From: Candidatus Cloacimonadota bacterium
GTDB lineage: Bacteria > Cloacimonadota > Cloacimonadia > Cloacimonadales > GCA-2742885
NCBI GenBank assembly: GCA_002742885.1
Contig: PDOO01000030.1
Location: 1-64,000 of the forward strand
Reading direction: 5' to 3'
DNA: 64,000 nt
Shown here: positions 18,069 to 27,017 of the stretch, piece after piece
How the letters are laid out: every line of letters starts with the position of its first letter
Numbering within the stretch: position 1 is the first letter of the stretch
Position numbers and translations under genes: made by a program
The notes under the pieces: model-generated
What the model saw: only the letters and a program-made list of their open reading frames with translations
Database searches by the model: none
What the model was told of the DNA's origin: nothing

Positions 18069-19322
18069 TTAAAATCCGAACCAGGGACCTATCGTAAAAG
18101 TAAGTCCGTTAAAATCGGTATTCGGAGAATCCTTAATTTCATAGCTGTTTCCCGAACTGATTTTTGACCATCCTTCCTTAAAGGAATAAGATGCCATATA
18201 ACCTACTTCAGCTCTGACGGATAACCAGCTCAAAATCCTGTACATCATCATAACTTTCGGTTGAAAGAGAATATAACTTCTTTTTAAAGCAATATGATTA
18301 TTGTAACTGCTGTTGAAATCTTCATTCAGATCAGCCCAATTTAATTCGCCGTAAGTCTGTTCAAAATTAAGTTTGTATTTTCCCCAACCGAGCATAAAAC
18401 CGGCGCTTGAGATAAATTTGCGGGAAAGCGCCGCTCTTTTATCCAAGGTAACTCCCCAATAACTCATTTTAAATGCCATGCGTCTGTTCACGTTTACGGT
18501 TTCTCCCGGTTTAAGAATATCGGGAACGGATTTATTTATTCGAGCATGATTGGAATACCGAACTCCCATCAATCCTAAAAACCAGCTTTTACCTATTATG
18601 CCTTTTCCGCCAAGACCGTTTAAGAAGATGCCGCTATCGTCAATTTTCGAAAATCCGAATTCTTTTACCAAATAATTTACATCATCCAAATCAGTTTTAA
18701 AATAAACCGGTATCCAAGATAATCCTCCGTAGCCGGTTGAATATTTTTTTGATTTTGATGAATTTCTGCCGAATAAAGTTACGTTTCCTTTTCCGTAATT
18801 TATCTTTTCTTCTCTTTCTCCCATAACAAAATCTTTTATTTCAATTTTGCCGTGGCTGAAAAATTCAAGTTTTACTTTGTCGCCGGTATTGTAAGAATCA
18901 ATGAAACGAGAGAAAGAATTGTCATCGTAAATTTTTTTACCGTCTATGGACATCAAAATATCGTAAGGACGGATACCTTGTTTTTCGGCGGCTGAACCGG
19001 ATACGACTTTAGTAATTAAAATTCCGTAAAACTCATTGTAACCGAGTTCCCGGGCATCCTTTAAAGACAGTGTTTTGGAATAAACCCCCATATAAGCCTT
19101 TTGATTTTTGTCGGAGTATTCGTTTTTATCGAAATCTTCGACATTGTCAGATATTTCTTCTATCGATTCCTCCATAACTTCAGCAGCTTCTTCTATAGCT
19201 TCAGCGACTTCTTCCGCAGCATCCTCAACCGATTCCCCGACATCGGGATTTTCAGCCGTTAAACTTGAAAACAGCAGAAATACTGCCATAATCGAAGCGA
19301 TAATTTTTGTTGAAACTCTCAT
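18069..19322 (-). CDS. PDZ-domain protein with a signal peptide and a probable outer-membrane C-terminal domain
   Basis: The 417-residue protein has a signal peptide (residues 1-23, ending SLTAE). An Ala/Glu-rich acidic helix follows at about 26-62 (EEVAEAIEEAAEVMEES), then a PDZ domain at about 75-165 (YNEFYGILITKVVSGSAAEK, GIRPYDILMSIDGKKIYDDN). There are no protease catalytic motifs. The C-terminal half, about 195-417, has aromatic-rich alternating strands (SYWGVTLDKRAALS, FMLGWGKYKLNFEQTYG) and ends in ...FTIGPWFGF, a terminal Phe typical of outer-membrane beta-barrels. It may be a barrel with a periplasmic PDZ sensor. AAAGGAG precedes the ATG. It is divergent from the bat operon. Confidence 0.75.
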   Translation of the reverse strand: MRVSTKIIASIMAVFLLFSSLTAENPDVGESVEDAAEEVAEAIEEAAEVMEESIEEISDNVEDFDKNEYSDKNQKAYMGVYSKTLSLKDARELGYNEFYGILITKVVSGSAAEKQGIRPYDILMSIDGKKIYDDNSFSRFIDSYNTGDKVKLEFFSHGKIEIKDFVMGEREEKINYGKGNVTLFGRNSSKSKKYSTGYGGLSWIPVYFKTDLDDVNYLVKEFGFSKIDDSGIFLNGLGGKGIIGKSWFLGLMGVRYSNHARINKSVPDILKPGETVNVNRRMAFKMSYWGVTLDKRAALSRKFISSAGFMLGWGKYKLNFEQTYGELNWADLNEDFNSSYNNHIALKRSYILFQPKVMMMYRILSWLSVRAEVGYMASYSFKEGWSKISSGNSYEIKDSPNTDFNGLTFTIGPWFGF

Positions 19323-19656
19323 GATAAACTCCTTTTTTTATGATTTTCAATACAATAATATGCATATTGCGCGCCGGAAAAGATACAAAACCATAAAACA
19401 TTATATAACAATCAGTTATGAAACAAAAGAAATCAGAGTCCTGATTATAAATTCAATTATAGAACATAGATGTATATAAAAATGATATATAATCCGAGCA
19501 TAATGAATAAAAAATATCTTTAAAATGTAACGCGATTATTTATCTTGCGTTAATAAAAGCGAATTTACAAAAAAATATATGAAAATCCTTGTTGCAAAAC
19601 TTTGATTTTTATTTTTAGACAAAAAGAAATTACCGTCAGGAGCTTAATCCGAATTT
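19323..19656. other. Divergent promoter region between the PDZ gene and the bat operon
   Basis: 334 bases without a gene; it must hold start sites for both directions. TAACGC/GCGTTA at 19528-19533 and 19547-19552 is a small inverted repeat about 105-130 bases before the first bat gene. No other motif was convincing. Confidence 0.4.
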
Positions 19657-20571
19657 ATGAAAACTAAATTACTTATATCCGTTGTCTTTATTTTGAGTTT
19701 CCTTTGTTTGAGAGGAGCGGAAATAAAATCTTATATTAACAGACCCCAACATTTATTTATAGGAACGCCTTTTGATTTTATCGTTGAAATATCGTCCGAT
19801 GCGAAAGATTCTATTTTTTCTGCCGCTATCGACACGACAGACGTGTTTATTTCACGCAGCTTAAAACAGGAAGATTCCTTTGAGAACAACGTTAAAACAA
19901 CTAAAATAATTCATGAATTTTCAGCTTACGATACCGGAGAATACGAGTTTCCTTCTTTAGAGTTTATCGTAAAATCGCAAAACGGTTTGCAAACATTAAA
20001 AACTTCTCCTTTTACCGTTGTCGTGGAAAGCGTTTTGAGGGATTCTTCTCAAGCTCCTGCCGATATAGCCGATTTAAAAGGAGTTAAATTGGGATTTTTC
20101 GATTTCTTCCTCCCTTTGGCTATTCTTGCCGTAATTATTTTTCTTATCGGCTTTATTGTAAAAAAATTAAAGAAAGAACCGATTATCGAAATTAAAGAGA
20201 AAAAAGACTTGCGCCCGGCATTTTTAAAAGCTTTGGAACGCTTGGGAATTTTAAAATCTCAAAAGCTTCACGAGCAAGGACGTTTTGTAGAATTTTATTT
20301 TGAGACAACCATGATTCTGCGTTATTTTTTGGAACTGGAATACGGATTTAAAGCCATGGAAATGACCACAAATGAAATAAGAAGAGAAAGCGTTTTAAAC
20401 TTTGACAGAGGTTTAAAATCCGAGATAATGTATCATTTGCAGGCGGCAGACAGAATAAAATACGCCAAAGGCGAAAGCAGTTTGGAAAAAGCTGAACAAG
20501 AACTGGATTGGTTGGAAAATTTCCTTAAGTCATTTGAGAATAAAAATAATGAGGAAGGTCAAAATGTTTGA
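19657..20571 (+). CDS. BatD/DUF4381-like membrane protein, first gene of the bat operon
   Basis: The 304-residue protein has a signal peptide (residues 1-20, ending LRGAE). A periplasmic Ig-like half resembles the start of BatD proteins (YINRPQHLFIGTPFDFIVEIS; HEFSAYDTGEYEFPSLEFIV). One membrane span sits at about 148-170 (FFLPLAILAVIIFLIGFIV). A cytoplasmic helical tail includes LHEQGRFVEFYFETTMILRYFLE, like DUF4381 proteins that sit beside BatA genes. It overlaps batA by 8 bases. No moxR or DUF58 gene precedes it here. The function of the family is not established. Confidence 0.72.
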   Translation: MKTKLLISVVFILSFLCLRGAEIKSYINRPQHLFIGTPFDFIVEISSDAKDSIFSAAIDTTDVFISRSLKQEDSFENNVKTTKIIHEFSAYDTGEYEFPSLEFIVKSQNGLQTLKTSPFTVVVESVLRDSSQAPADIADLKGVKLGFFDFFLPLAILAVIIFLIGFIVKKLKKEPIIEIKEKKDLRPAFLKALERLGILKSQKLHEQGRFVEFYFETTMILRYFLELEYGFKAMEMTTNEIRRESVLNFDRGLKSEIMYHLQAADRIKYAKGESSLEKAEQELDWLENFLKSFENKNNEEGQNV

Positions 20572-21556
20572 ATTTGCTACCCCCCGTTACTTTTGGTTAT
20601 TGTTGATTTTAATCCCGCATATTATTTTTGAAATTTTTTCGAGAAAAAAAAGAAAAGTCAGACTTCCTCATCCTCAACTCAGTTTAATTAAAGAAGTTGC
20701 ATCTTTTCAATTTCCTTTCCATATTTTACCGGTGATTTTAAGATTTTTGGCTGTAATTCTGTTGATTGCGTCTTTGATGCGTCCCCGTTTGGCAAATGAA
20801 AGAAAAGAAGCTGAAGGCGAAGGAATAGATATTGTTTTGGCAATGGATGTCAGCGGCAGCATGCAGGCTTTGGATTTCAAACCGGTAAACAGATTGGAAG
20901 CTGCCAAAAAAGTTGCTGATGACTTTATAGAGAAAAGAGAAACGGACAGAATAGGAATAGTTACCTTTGCCGGAGAAGCTTTTACCCAATGTCCGTTAAC
21001 GCTTGATTATAATATTTTAAAAAAAACGGTAAGCTCAATCAATATAGACGAAGATGCTAACGGAACGGCAATAGGAATGGGATTGGGAACGGCTGTAAAT
21101 CGTCTCCGAAAATCGGAAGCCAAAAGCAAAGTAATTGTTCTTATTACGGACGGACGCAATAATTCAGGTAAAATAGAGCCTTTGCAGGCGGCCGAACTTG
21201 CAGCAGCTTACGGCATCAAAATTTATACTGTCGGAGTCGGTAAAGAAGGTTATGTCGATTTTCCGGTAAATCACCCTGTTTACGGAAGAACAACTCAAAA
21301 AATGAAGGTTGATATTGATATGAAAACCTTAAATAAAATAGCCGAAATTACAGGAACAGGATTCTCCGGAAGAGCTCACAACACGGAAGAATTGAAAGCA
21401 ATAATTGACCGTATCGATAAACTGGAAAAAACAAAAATTAAAATTAAAAATTTTGTCGAATATAAAGAAATTTTCCCGATTTTACTGATATTGGCAATGA
21501 TCTGTTTATTGGCGGAATTTACTTTAAAAGTCATTTTTATTCCGGACCTGCCGTAA
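20564..21556 (+). CDS. batA: BatA-type von Willebrand factor A membrane protein
   Basis: The 330-residue protein has two N-terminal membrane spans (about residues 8-25 and 55-73) and a VWA domain at about 90-285. The metal-ion-dependent adhesion site is complete: DVSGSM, a Thr in GTAIGMG, and LITDGRNN. A last membrane span lies near the C-terminus (FPILLILAMICLLAEFTL). The start at 20564 is chosen because GAGGAAGG precedes it; upstream in-frame ATGs lie within the previous gene. Bat proteins were named for a Bacteroides aerotolerance phenotype. They probably form a periplasm-facing complex with BatB through BatE. Confidence 0.88.
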   Translation: MFEFATPRYFWLLLILIPHIIFEIFSRKKRKVRLPHPQLSLIKEVASFQFPFHILPVILRFLAVILLIASLMRPRLANERKEAEGEGIDIVLAMDVSGSMQALDFKPVNRLEAAKKVADDFIEKRETDRIGIVTFAGEAFTQCPLTLDYNILKKTVSSINIDEDANGTAIGMGLGTAVNRLRKSEAKSKVIVLITDGRNNSGKIEPLQAAELAAAYGIKIYTVGVGKEGYVDFPVNHPVYGRTTQKMKVDIDMKTLNKIAEITGTGFSGRAHNTEELKAIIDRIDKLEKTKIKIKNFVEYKEIFPILLILAMICLLAEFTLKVIFIPDLP

Positions 21557-21609
21557 AAGAATAAAAATTTGTCGTAAAAAAATAATTATTTTTCAGCGGA
21601 GATAAATTC

Positions 21610-22629
21610 ATGAGATGGGAAAATCCTTATATTTTGCTTTTATCGGCAATTATCCCGATATTTATAATATTTGTAACTGTTTCGGAAAAGTACCGAAGAA
21701 GAAGATTTTCAAAATTTGCCGAGAGTCGTTTTTATAAGTTTTATTTACAGCAATTTTCGGTTTTTCATTGGAAATTGAAAAACATATTGTTGTTGATCGC
21801 CTGTTTTTTTGCCGTATTGGCGGCTGCTCGTCCTCAATGGGACAAAGAATTGGAAATAATAAAAAAAACAGGTATTGACATTGTCGTTTGTCTGGATGTT
21901 TCCAAAAGCATGGATGCAGAAGACATAAAACCGTCTCGAATTCAAAGAGCAAAAGATCAATTATCCTATTTTACGGATCAATTGCGCGGAGATCGGATTG
22001 CGATTGTCGCATTTGCCGGAAAAAGTTTCGTGCAATGTCCTTTAACGGACGATTATTCAGTAGCAAAACTCTTTCTTAATCTTATTGATACGAAAACAGT
22101 TGCAACTCCCGGTACAGATATAGGAGGCGCCATAGAGAAAGCCGTAAAAGTTTTTTCAAAAGATAAAAAAGAGAAAATTATTATAATCATAAGCGACGGC
22201 GAAGACCTCAGTAAAAATGCGAAAAAACATGCCGAAAAAGCAGCCGAAAAGGGAGCAGTTATATATACCCTCGGAGTAGGTTCTCCGGAAGGCAGCACAA
22301 TACCGACAGTTAACGAAAACGGAGAAATAGAATATGCAAAAGACGATAAAGGCAATATTATTTTAAGCAAGCTGGACATTTCCTCTTTAACTGAAATTGC
22401 AGAAATAAGCGGAGGAAAATTTTATCCGGTAACGCCTCGTCAGTCGGAAATTTTGGAAATTATGAAAAAAATTAATCAGAAGGAAAAAACCAATATCGAA
22501 TCAAAACGTTTTTCCCGTTACAAAGATCAATTCAGGTATTTTGTGTATATTGCCTTATTCTTTTTATTCTCCGATATTTTCATAAGAACCGACAAAAAAA
22601 TCAAAAAATCTCGCGTAATTGAGGATTAA
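21610..22629 (+). CDS. batB: BatB-type von Willebrand factor A membrane protein
   Basis: The 339-residue paralogue of the preceding gene has N-terminal spans (PYILLLSAIIPIFIIFVTV; NILLLIACFFAVLAAARPQW). Its VWA domain has DVSKSMDAEDIKPSR, the Thr in TPGTDIGG and ISDGEDLS completing the metal site. A C-terminal span follows (FVYIALFFLFSDIFI). Compared with BatA it has the Lys in the MIDAS loop (DVSKS) usual for BatB. AGCGGAG stands before the ATG, and BatC starts 2 bases after its stop. Confidence 0.88.
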   Translation: MRWENPYILLLSAIIPIFIIFVTVSEKYRRRRFSKFAESRFYKFYLQQFSVFHWKLKNILLLIACFFAVLAAARPQWDKELEIIKKTGIDIVVCLDVSKSMDAEDIKPSRIQRAKDQLSYFTDQLRGDRIAIVAFAGKSFVQCPLTDDYSVAKLFLNLIDTKTVATPGTDIGGAIEKAVKVFSKDKKEKIIIIISDGEDLSKNAKKHAEKAAEKGAVIYTLGVGSPEGSTIPTVNENGEIEYAKDDKGNIILSKLDISSLTEIAEISGGKFYPVTPRQSEILEIMKKINQKEKTNIESKRFSRYKDQFRYFVYIALFFLFSDIFIRTDKKIKKSRVIED

Positions 22630-22631
22630 TC

Positions 22632-23441
22632 ATGAACAAAACTTTAATAATAACGATTATCGCATTTTTTTCAATCGGCATAATGCAGGCTGATTTAATT
22701 AATTATAAAAAATTCTTCCAAAATAAAAAAGCTGAGAAAGAATATAAAAAGGGAGATTTTGAAAAAGCCGAAGCTGATTTTTCGCAAAACTCGATAGATT
22801 ATCCTCATGACGGAGCCTTGCATTACAATTTGGGTAACGCAAAATTCAAAGCAGGAAAATTTGAAGAAGCCAGAAATGAATACCTGCGAGCTTTAAAAGA
22901 CAAAGAATCGGCAAAAGATTCCGACATATTTCATAATATCGGGAATACTTTTTTTGCGGAAAAAAATTATCAAAAAGCAGCCGAAAGTTACAGAAATGCT
23001 CTCATGACCAATCCCGACAACGAAGCAAGTCGTTATAATTACGAATTGGCCAAACAATATCTTCAAAAGCAACAGAATCAAAACCAAAAACAACAAAAAA
23101 ATCAAGATAAAGACCAAAAAGATAAAAATAAGAAAGACAAAAATAAACAGGATAAAGATCAAGACGAAAACAATAAAAACCAAGAGAACAAAGACAAAGA
23201 CAAGAAAAAAGACAACGAAAACAAAGATAAAAAAGATCAAAAAAAACAAGGAAAAGATTCTAACAAAGGCGATAAAAAGAACGAAGAAAGAAAGCCTCAA
23301 GAAGAAAATCCCGAACAAAAGAAAAAACGCGAAAACGCCGAAAAGTTATTGCGTATGATTGAAGAAGAAGAAAAAAAATCAATGAAAAAAAGAAAAGAGA
23401 AAGCGGAAAGCGAAATCCGCTTGAACGGAAAATACTGGTAG
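22632..23441 (+). CDS. batC: BatC-type TPR protein with a long charged low-complexity region
   Basis: The 269-residue protein has a signal peptide (residues 1-20, ending IMQAD). Three TPR units lie at about 28-140 (EYKKGDFEKAEADFSQNS, ALHYNLGNAKFKAGKFEEA, IFHNIGNTFFAEKNYQKAAESY). From about 145 to 255 it is almost entirely K, D, Q, N and E (QNQNQKQQKNQDKDQKDK and similar), so likely disordered. It ends with a short Arg/Lys-rich helix. In other Bat operons this TPR gene also lies between batB and batD. The charged tail may bind partners or the envelope. Confidence 0.85.
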   Translation: MNKTLIITIIAFFSIGIMQADLINYKKFFQNKKAEKEYKKGDFEKAEADFSQNSIDYPHDGALHYNLGNAKFKAGKFEEARNEYLRALKDKESAKDSDIFHNIGNTFFAEKNYQKAAESYRNALMTNPDNEASRYNYELAKQYLQKQQNQNQKQQKNQDKDQKDKNKKDKNKQDKDQDENNKNQENKDKDKKKDNENKDKKDQKKQGKDSNKGDKKNEERKPQEENPEQKKKRENAEKLLRMIEEEEKKSMKKRKEKAESEIRLNGKYW

Positions 23442-23447
23442 GAAAAC

Positions 23448-25244
23448 ATGAATAAATATTTTTTTGCGCTGATTATTATTTTAATTTCGGTCGGTCTTTA
23501 CGCTGATATCAAAGTCGAAGCTTACGTTAATTCGACAAAAGTCAGAAAAGGACAGCAATTTCGCTATACTATAGAGATTTCCGGAGATGATGCAGATAAA
23601 GTAAAACAACCCGATTTACCGAAAATTAAAAATATTAAAAACCGGGGAGTTTCAACCTCTTCTTCAAGCAGCATCTCAATCATAAACGGAAAAATGACTC
23701 AATCGGTAACAAAGCAATATAATTATTCTCTGGTTTCTCTTCAGGAAGGCAATGTCTTAATTCCTCCCGTCAACATAAAATTCAAAGGTAAAAATTATAC
23801 AACTTCGCCGATAAAAGTAAACGTAAGCAATAAAACAGCTGCCGCATCTCCTTCATACGGGAATAATTACGCATCCTCAAACAGAAGCAGAAACAACGAC
23901 TCGGATAATTTTGAAGATAATCTTTTTATAGAAGTTGATTATCCGAAAGGGAAAAATTTTTACGAAGGTCAAGCAATTCCTTTCCGTTATCGTCTTTACA
24001 AAAGATACAATATTGCCAATTTAAGCTTTGAAGAAAGACCGGCGATAAACGATGTTTGGATTGATAAACGTTACGAAGCGGAACAAGCAGATTTCAGACC
24101 GGTAAATAAAAACGGAACGCGTTATGAAATGCTTGATCTGAGAACGGAAATAATCCGCCCGAATAAAACCGGAACAATAATTATTCCGGAATTATCCATG
24201 AATGTTGACGTTATTTTGCGCTCCAGAAGTTTTTTCGATTTTGACCGAACCCAAAGTTACGTCATCTCATGCAGTCCGGTAAAATTAAACGTAAAACCTC
24301 TTCCTCCAACCGATTCGCCGTATTTTACCGGAGCAATAGGGAATTTCAGCATCCGATCCGAAGTCAGTAAAACCGAACTTAAAGCGGGAGATTCTTTTAC
24401 CTATACTTTGAGGATTAAGGGAAACGGCAACTTTCAGTATTTTGATGCTCCCTCTTTACCGGAAAATCCTCATTTCAGATTTATGGAACCGGAAAAAAAA
24501 GTTATTGTTGACAACTCTGCTCAAGGCTCTCTGAAAGGAAGTTTAGAACTGAAATATTTAGTTATCCCGAGAGAAGAGGGTAAACATTCTCTGCCTGCCG
24601 TAAAATTCACTTATTTCAACCCTGACACAAAGTCATATAAAACACTGACGGCAAAAGAATATCAATTTAATATCTCAAAAGGCGATTATTTCACAATGCG
24701 AGGAGGCACGGCTCAAAATACCGTTCTCATGGAAGGAAAAGATATTGCCTATATCAAAAAAACAGCTCATCCGAAAAGTTTTAAACCTTTTTTTGAACAA
24801 CTTTGGTTTTGGATTGTTTCAGTTTTGCTTTTGTTGACTTTTATCCCGTCTCTTATTATTTACAATGAAAAATCAAAACTTGAATCAAACTCAGGCTACG
24901 GACGCAATAAAAGAGCCGACAAAATTTTAAAAAAATACTTGAAGCAGGCTCAGGATGCCGCAGCTTCGGGATCAATAAACTTTTATGCAGCGGCTCAAAA
25001 CGGTTTGATGAATTATTTAACCGATAAACTCAATCTTGACAGAGGAACCGAATCAAGTATTGTAATTAAAATGCTGAAAGAAAAATTGCCTGACTCCGAA
25101 ACAGTGATAAAGTTTGAAGATTTTATAAAAAAATGCAATCAAGCCAGATTTATGCCAGGAGGATTTAACTCGGAAACAGCAACGGAAGATTTTAAACTGT
25201 TGAAAGAGATCTTAAATAAATTAAATTTGCAGGGGAAAAAATGA
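23448..25244 (+). CDS. batD: BatD-family protein
   Basis: The 598-residue protein has a signal peptide (residues 1-19, ending VGLYAD). Repeated Ig-like beta domains include IKVEAYVNSTKVRKGQQFRY and VNISGDD-like strands, a second repeat near FIEVDYPKGKNFYEGQAIPF, and a third near SIRSEVSKTELKAGDSFTYT. A membrane span lies at about 445-465 (FWIVSVLLLLTFIPSLIIY), with a cytoplasmic helical tail. This is the BatD (oxygen-tolerance) architecture. Starts are tight: 6 bases after batC, and it overlaps batE by 4 bases. Confidence 0.88.
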   Translation: MNKYFFALIIILISVGLYADIKVEAYVNSTKVRKGQQFRYTIEISGDDADKVKQPDLPKIKNIKNRGVSTSSSSSISIINGKMTQSVTKQYNYSLVSLQEGNVLIPPVNIKFKGKNYTTSPIKVNVSNKTAAASPSYGNNYASSNRSRNNDSDNFEDNLFIEVDYPKGKNFYEGQAIPFRYRLYKRYNIANLSFEERPAINDVWIDKRYEAEQADFRPVNKNGTRYEMLDLRTEIIRPNKTGTIIIPELSMNVDVILRSRSFFDFDRTQSYVISCSPVKLNVKPLPPTDSPYFTGAIGNFSIRSEVSKTELKAGDSFTYTLRIKGNGNFQYFDAPSLPENPHFRFMEPEKKVIVDNSAQGSLKGSLELKYLVIPREEGKHSLPAVKFTYFNPDTKSYKTLTAKEYQFNISKGDYFTMRGGTAQNTVLMEGKDIAYIKKTAHPKSFKPFFEQLWFWIVSVLLLLTFIPSLIIYNEKSKLESNSGYGRNKRADKILKKYLKQAQDAAASGSINFYAAAQNGLMNYLTDKLNLDRGTESSIVIKMLKEKLPDSETVIKFEDFIKKCNQARFMPGGFNSETATEDFKLLKEILNKLNLQGKK

Positions 25245-26011
25245 AAAAAATCATAATTATTTTTGTCATCCTCATTATATCTTTGCAGGCGAGCGCAGGA
25301 AGAAACGAAACGATAATCGCCAATGCCGAGGAAGCATACGAAAACAGAAAATTTGATGTCGCATTGACAGAATATACAAAATTATTGAACGACAATGTCA
25401 TAAACTCGGATTTATTCTATAACATCGGAAATTGTTATTTTAGACTGGATAAACTCGGTCTTGCCGTTCTTTATTACAAAAAATCGCTTCTTTTGGATCC
25501 GGGTAACGAATCGGCTTTTAAGAATCTTTCTCTGGCTCTTTCCATGACCAAGGACAAACAATCTGTCGAAAGTTCGGATTTTATTTCTAAAGTCGCCAAA
25601 AATATTTTCGGAATGCTCAGCTTGAACATTCTTGCCGTAATTATCTTGATTTTAATTTTTCTTGCGGTATTGAATGTTAATTTGATGCTTTTGAAATATC
25701 GCAACAGAGAAAAAACAGTTCCCGTTTTTTGGTTATTTATTACTTTAACCTTTTTAATCGTTTTCATATTTCTAGCTTACGCAAAAAATGATTATATTTA
25801 TAATTCAAAACAAGGAGTCGCAATCGGTTCGGTCATTGCCGGATTCAGCGGTCCCGGAGAAGAATTTACTCGCGTTTTTACCATTCATGAAGGAATGATG
25901 TTTACAATAATGAAAACAGAAGATGACTGGTCTCAGATTAAATTGGAAAACGGGATAGGAGGCTGGATTCCCGCAAATCAAATAGGACGTTGCGCAATTA
26001 AAACTTTTTGA
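25241..26011 (+). CDS. batE: BatE-type TPR/SH3 membrane protein
   Basis: The 256-residue protein has a signal peptide (residues 1-19). Two TPR units lie at about 25-105 (AEEAYENRKFDVALTEYTKL; LFYNIGNCYFRLDKLGLAVLYY). Two membrane spans lie at about 126-148 and 162-180. A C-terminal SH3-like domain follows (GPGEEFTRVFTIHEG; WSQIKLENGIGGWIPANQIG). Its ATG lies within the end of batD. It is the last gene of the operon, followed by a strong terminator. Confidence 0.85.
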   Translation: MKKIIIIFVILIISLQASAGRNETIIANAEEAYENRKFDVALTEYTKLLNDNVINSDLFYNIGNCYFRLDKLGLAVLYYKKSLLLDPGNESAFKNLSLALSMTKDKQSVESSDFISKVAKNIFGMLSLNILAVIILILIFLAVLNVNLMLLKYRNREKTVPVFWLFITLTFLIVFIFLAYAKNDYIYNSKQGVAIGSVIAGFSGPGEEFTRVFTIHEGMMFTIMKTEDDWSQIKLENGIGGWIPANQIGRCAIKTF

Positions 26012-26050
26012 TTAACTTGCCTACAAATAACTGCAAGAAATTGAACTTTA

Positions 26051-26074
26051 AACGCCCCCTGAGGGGCGTTTTTT
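26051..26074 (+). terminator. Strong intrinsic terminator of the bat operon
   Basis: AACGCCCC-CTGA-GGGGCGTT forms a perfect 8-bp GC-rich stem with a 4-base loop, followed by four more T. It begins 39 bases after the batE stop. Confidence 0.92.
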
Positions 26075-26115
26075 ATTTCCGTAAACAGGAATTTTAATAT
26101 CTCTAAAATAATTTT

Positions 26116-26943
26116 TTATAAAATTCTTATACCTTCGTCAGAAATTTCTATTTTTTTCTGTTTGTATAAACTTCCCGCAGTTTTTTTAAAAACCTTTTTG
26201 CTTACCCCGAAATATGAATAAATTTTTTCGGGAGACGATTTGTCGTTCAAAGGAATAAAACCGTTATTTTCTCGTAATTTATCAAAAATAACATCGGCAA
26301 ATTCTTTTACTCTTTCGTAACCTTCTTTTTGCAGAGAAAGATCAACTCTTCCGTCTTCCCTGATTTTTTTTACGTAAGCTTTCATTTTATTGCCGATTTT
26401 AATTTCTCTGAATATTTCGTTTTTATAAATCATTCCCCAAGCTCGGTTGTTGATGACTGCTTTAAATCCCAAGTCGGTTTCTTGAGCAATTAAAATATCA
26501 ACTTCTTCGCCTTCCTCAATAAAAGTCGGGAAATTTTCCATATACTTATCAAATTTTGTTGTTCCGAAAAGACGTCCTCTTTTATCTTTAGTTATATAAA
26601 TAAGATAAGTTTTTCCTATTTGCAGAGGAAATTGTTGTTCCATGGTCGGAACCAACAGATCTTTCATCAATCCCCAATCCATAAAAGCCCCGAAATCATT
26701 AGCATCTTTTACGGTAAGTTCGGCAAACTCTTCAGCCATGGCAAAAGGTTTTAATGTCGTTGCTATAAGACGACTTTCCGAATCATGATAAATAAAAACT
26801 TCGACTTTTGAACCGGGTCGCGCATCTCGGGGAGCCGAGTTTTTCGGCAATAAAATCTCTCCTGCTTCTCCCCCGTCCAAATACAACCCGAAATCGACTC
26901 TTTTAACAACTTCCAGACTATTCATTCTTCCTATGCTTATCAT
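26116..26943 (-). CDS. cvfB: CvfB-like S1 RNA-binding protein
   Basis: The 275-residue protein has the CvfB/YitL order: consecutive S1-like beta-barrels (MNSLEVVKRVDFGLYLDGGE; LTVKDANDFGAFMDWGLMKD; DLGFKAVINNRAWGMIYKNE, with VDLSLQKEGYE) and a C-terminal winged helix (IPLNDKSSPEKIYSYFGVSKKVFKKTAGSLYKQ). CvfB proteins bind RNA and influence virulence gene expression in Staphylococcus; elsewhere the role is unclear. The start at 26943 was chosen for AAGGAG 5 bases upstream; an upstream in-frame ATG lies in the glmS terminator hairpin. Confidence 0.85.
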   Translation of the reverse strand: MISIGRMNSLEVVKRVDFGLYLDGGEAGEILLPKNSAPRDARPGSKVEVFIYHDSESRLIATTLKPFAMAEEFAELTVKDANDFGAFMDWGLMKDLLVPTMEQQFPLQIGKTYLIYITKDKRGRLFGTTKFDKYMENFPTFIEEGEEVDILIAQETDLGFKAVINNRAWGMIYKNEIFREIKIGNKMKAYVKKIREDGRVDLSLQKEGYERVKEFADVIFDKLRENNGFIPLNDKSSPEKIYSYFGVSKKVFKKTAGSLYKQKKIEISDEGIRIL

Positions 26944-26966
26944 TTTTTCTCCTTGCAAAATAAAAA

Positions 26967-26988
26967 TCCGCATCTTTTACAATGCGGA
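26967..26988 (-). terminator. Terminator between glmS and cvfB
   Basis: TCCGCAT/ATGCGGA (26967-26973 and 26982-26988) with an 8-base loop is followed on the minus strand by TTTTATTTTG. It sits 29 bases after the glmS stop and 23 bases before the cvfB start, so it may only partly stop transcription. Confidence 0.65.
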
Positions 26989-27017
26989 AACAATAATTGT
27001 TCATAAAATTAAAAATC

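Noticed and set aside
22893-23318. A 141-codon minus-strand frame that looks like a very hydrophobic membrane protein
   Set aside because: It is the complement of the Lys/Asp/Gln/Asn-rich tract of batC; AAA/GAC/CAA codons read backwards give Phe, Val and Leu.
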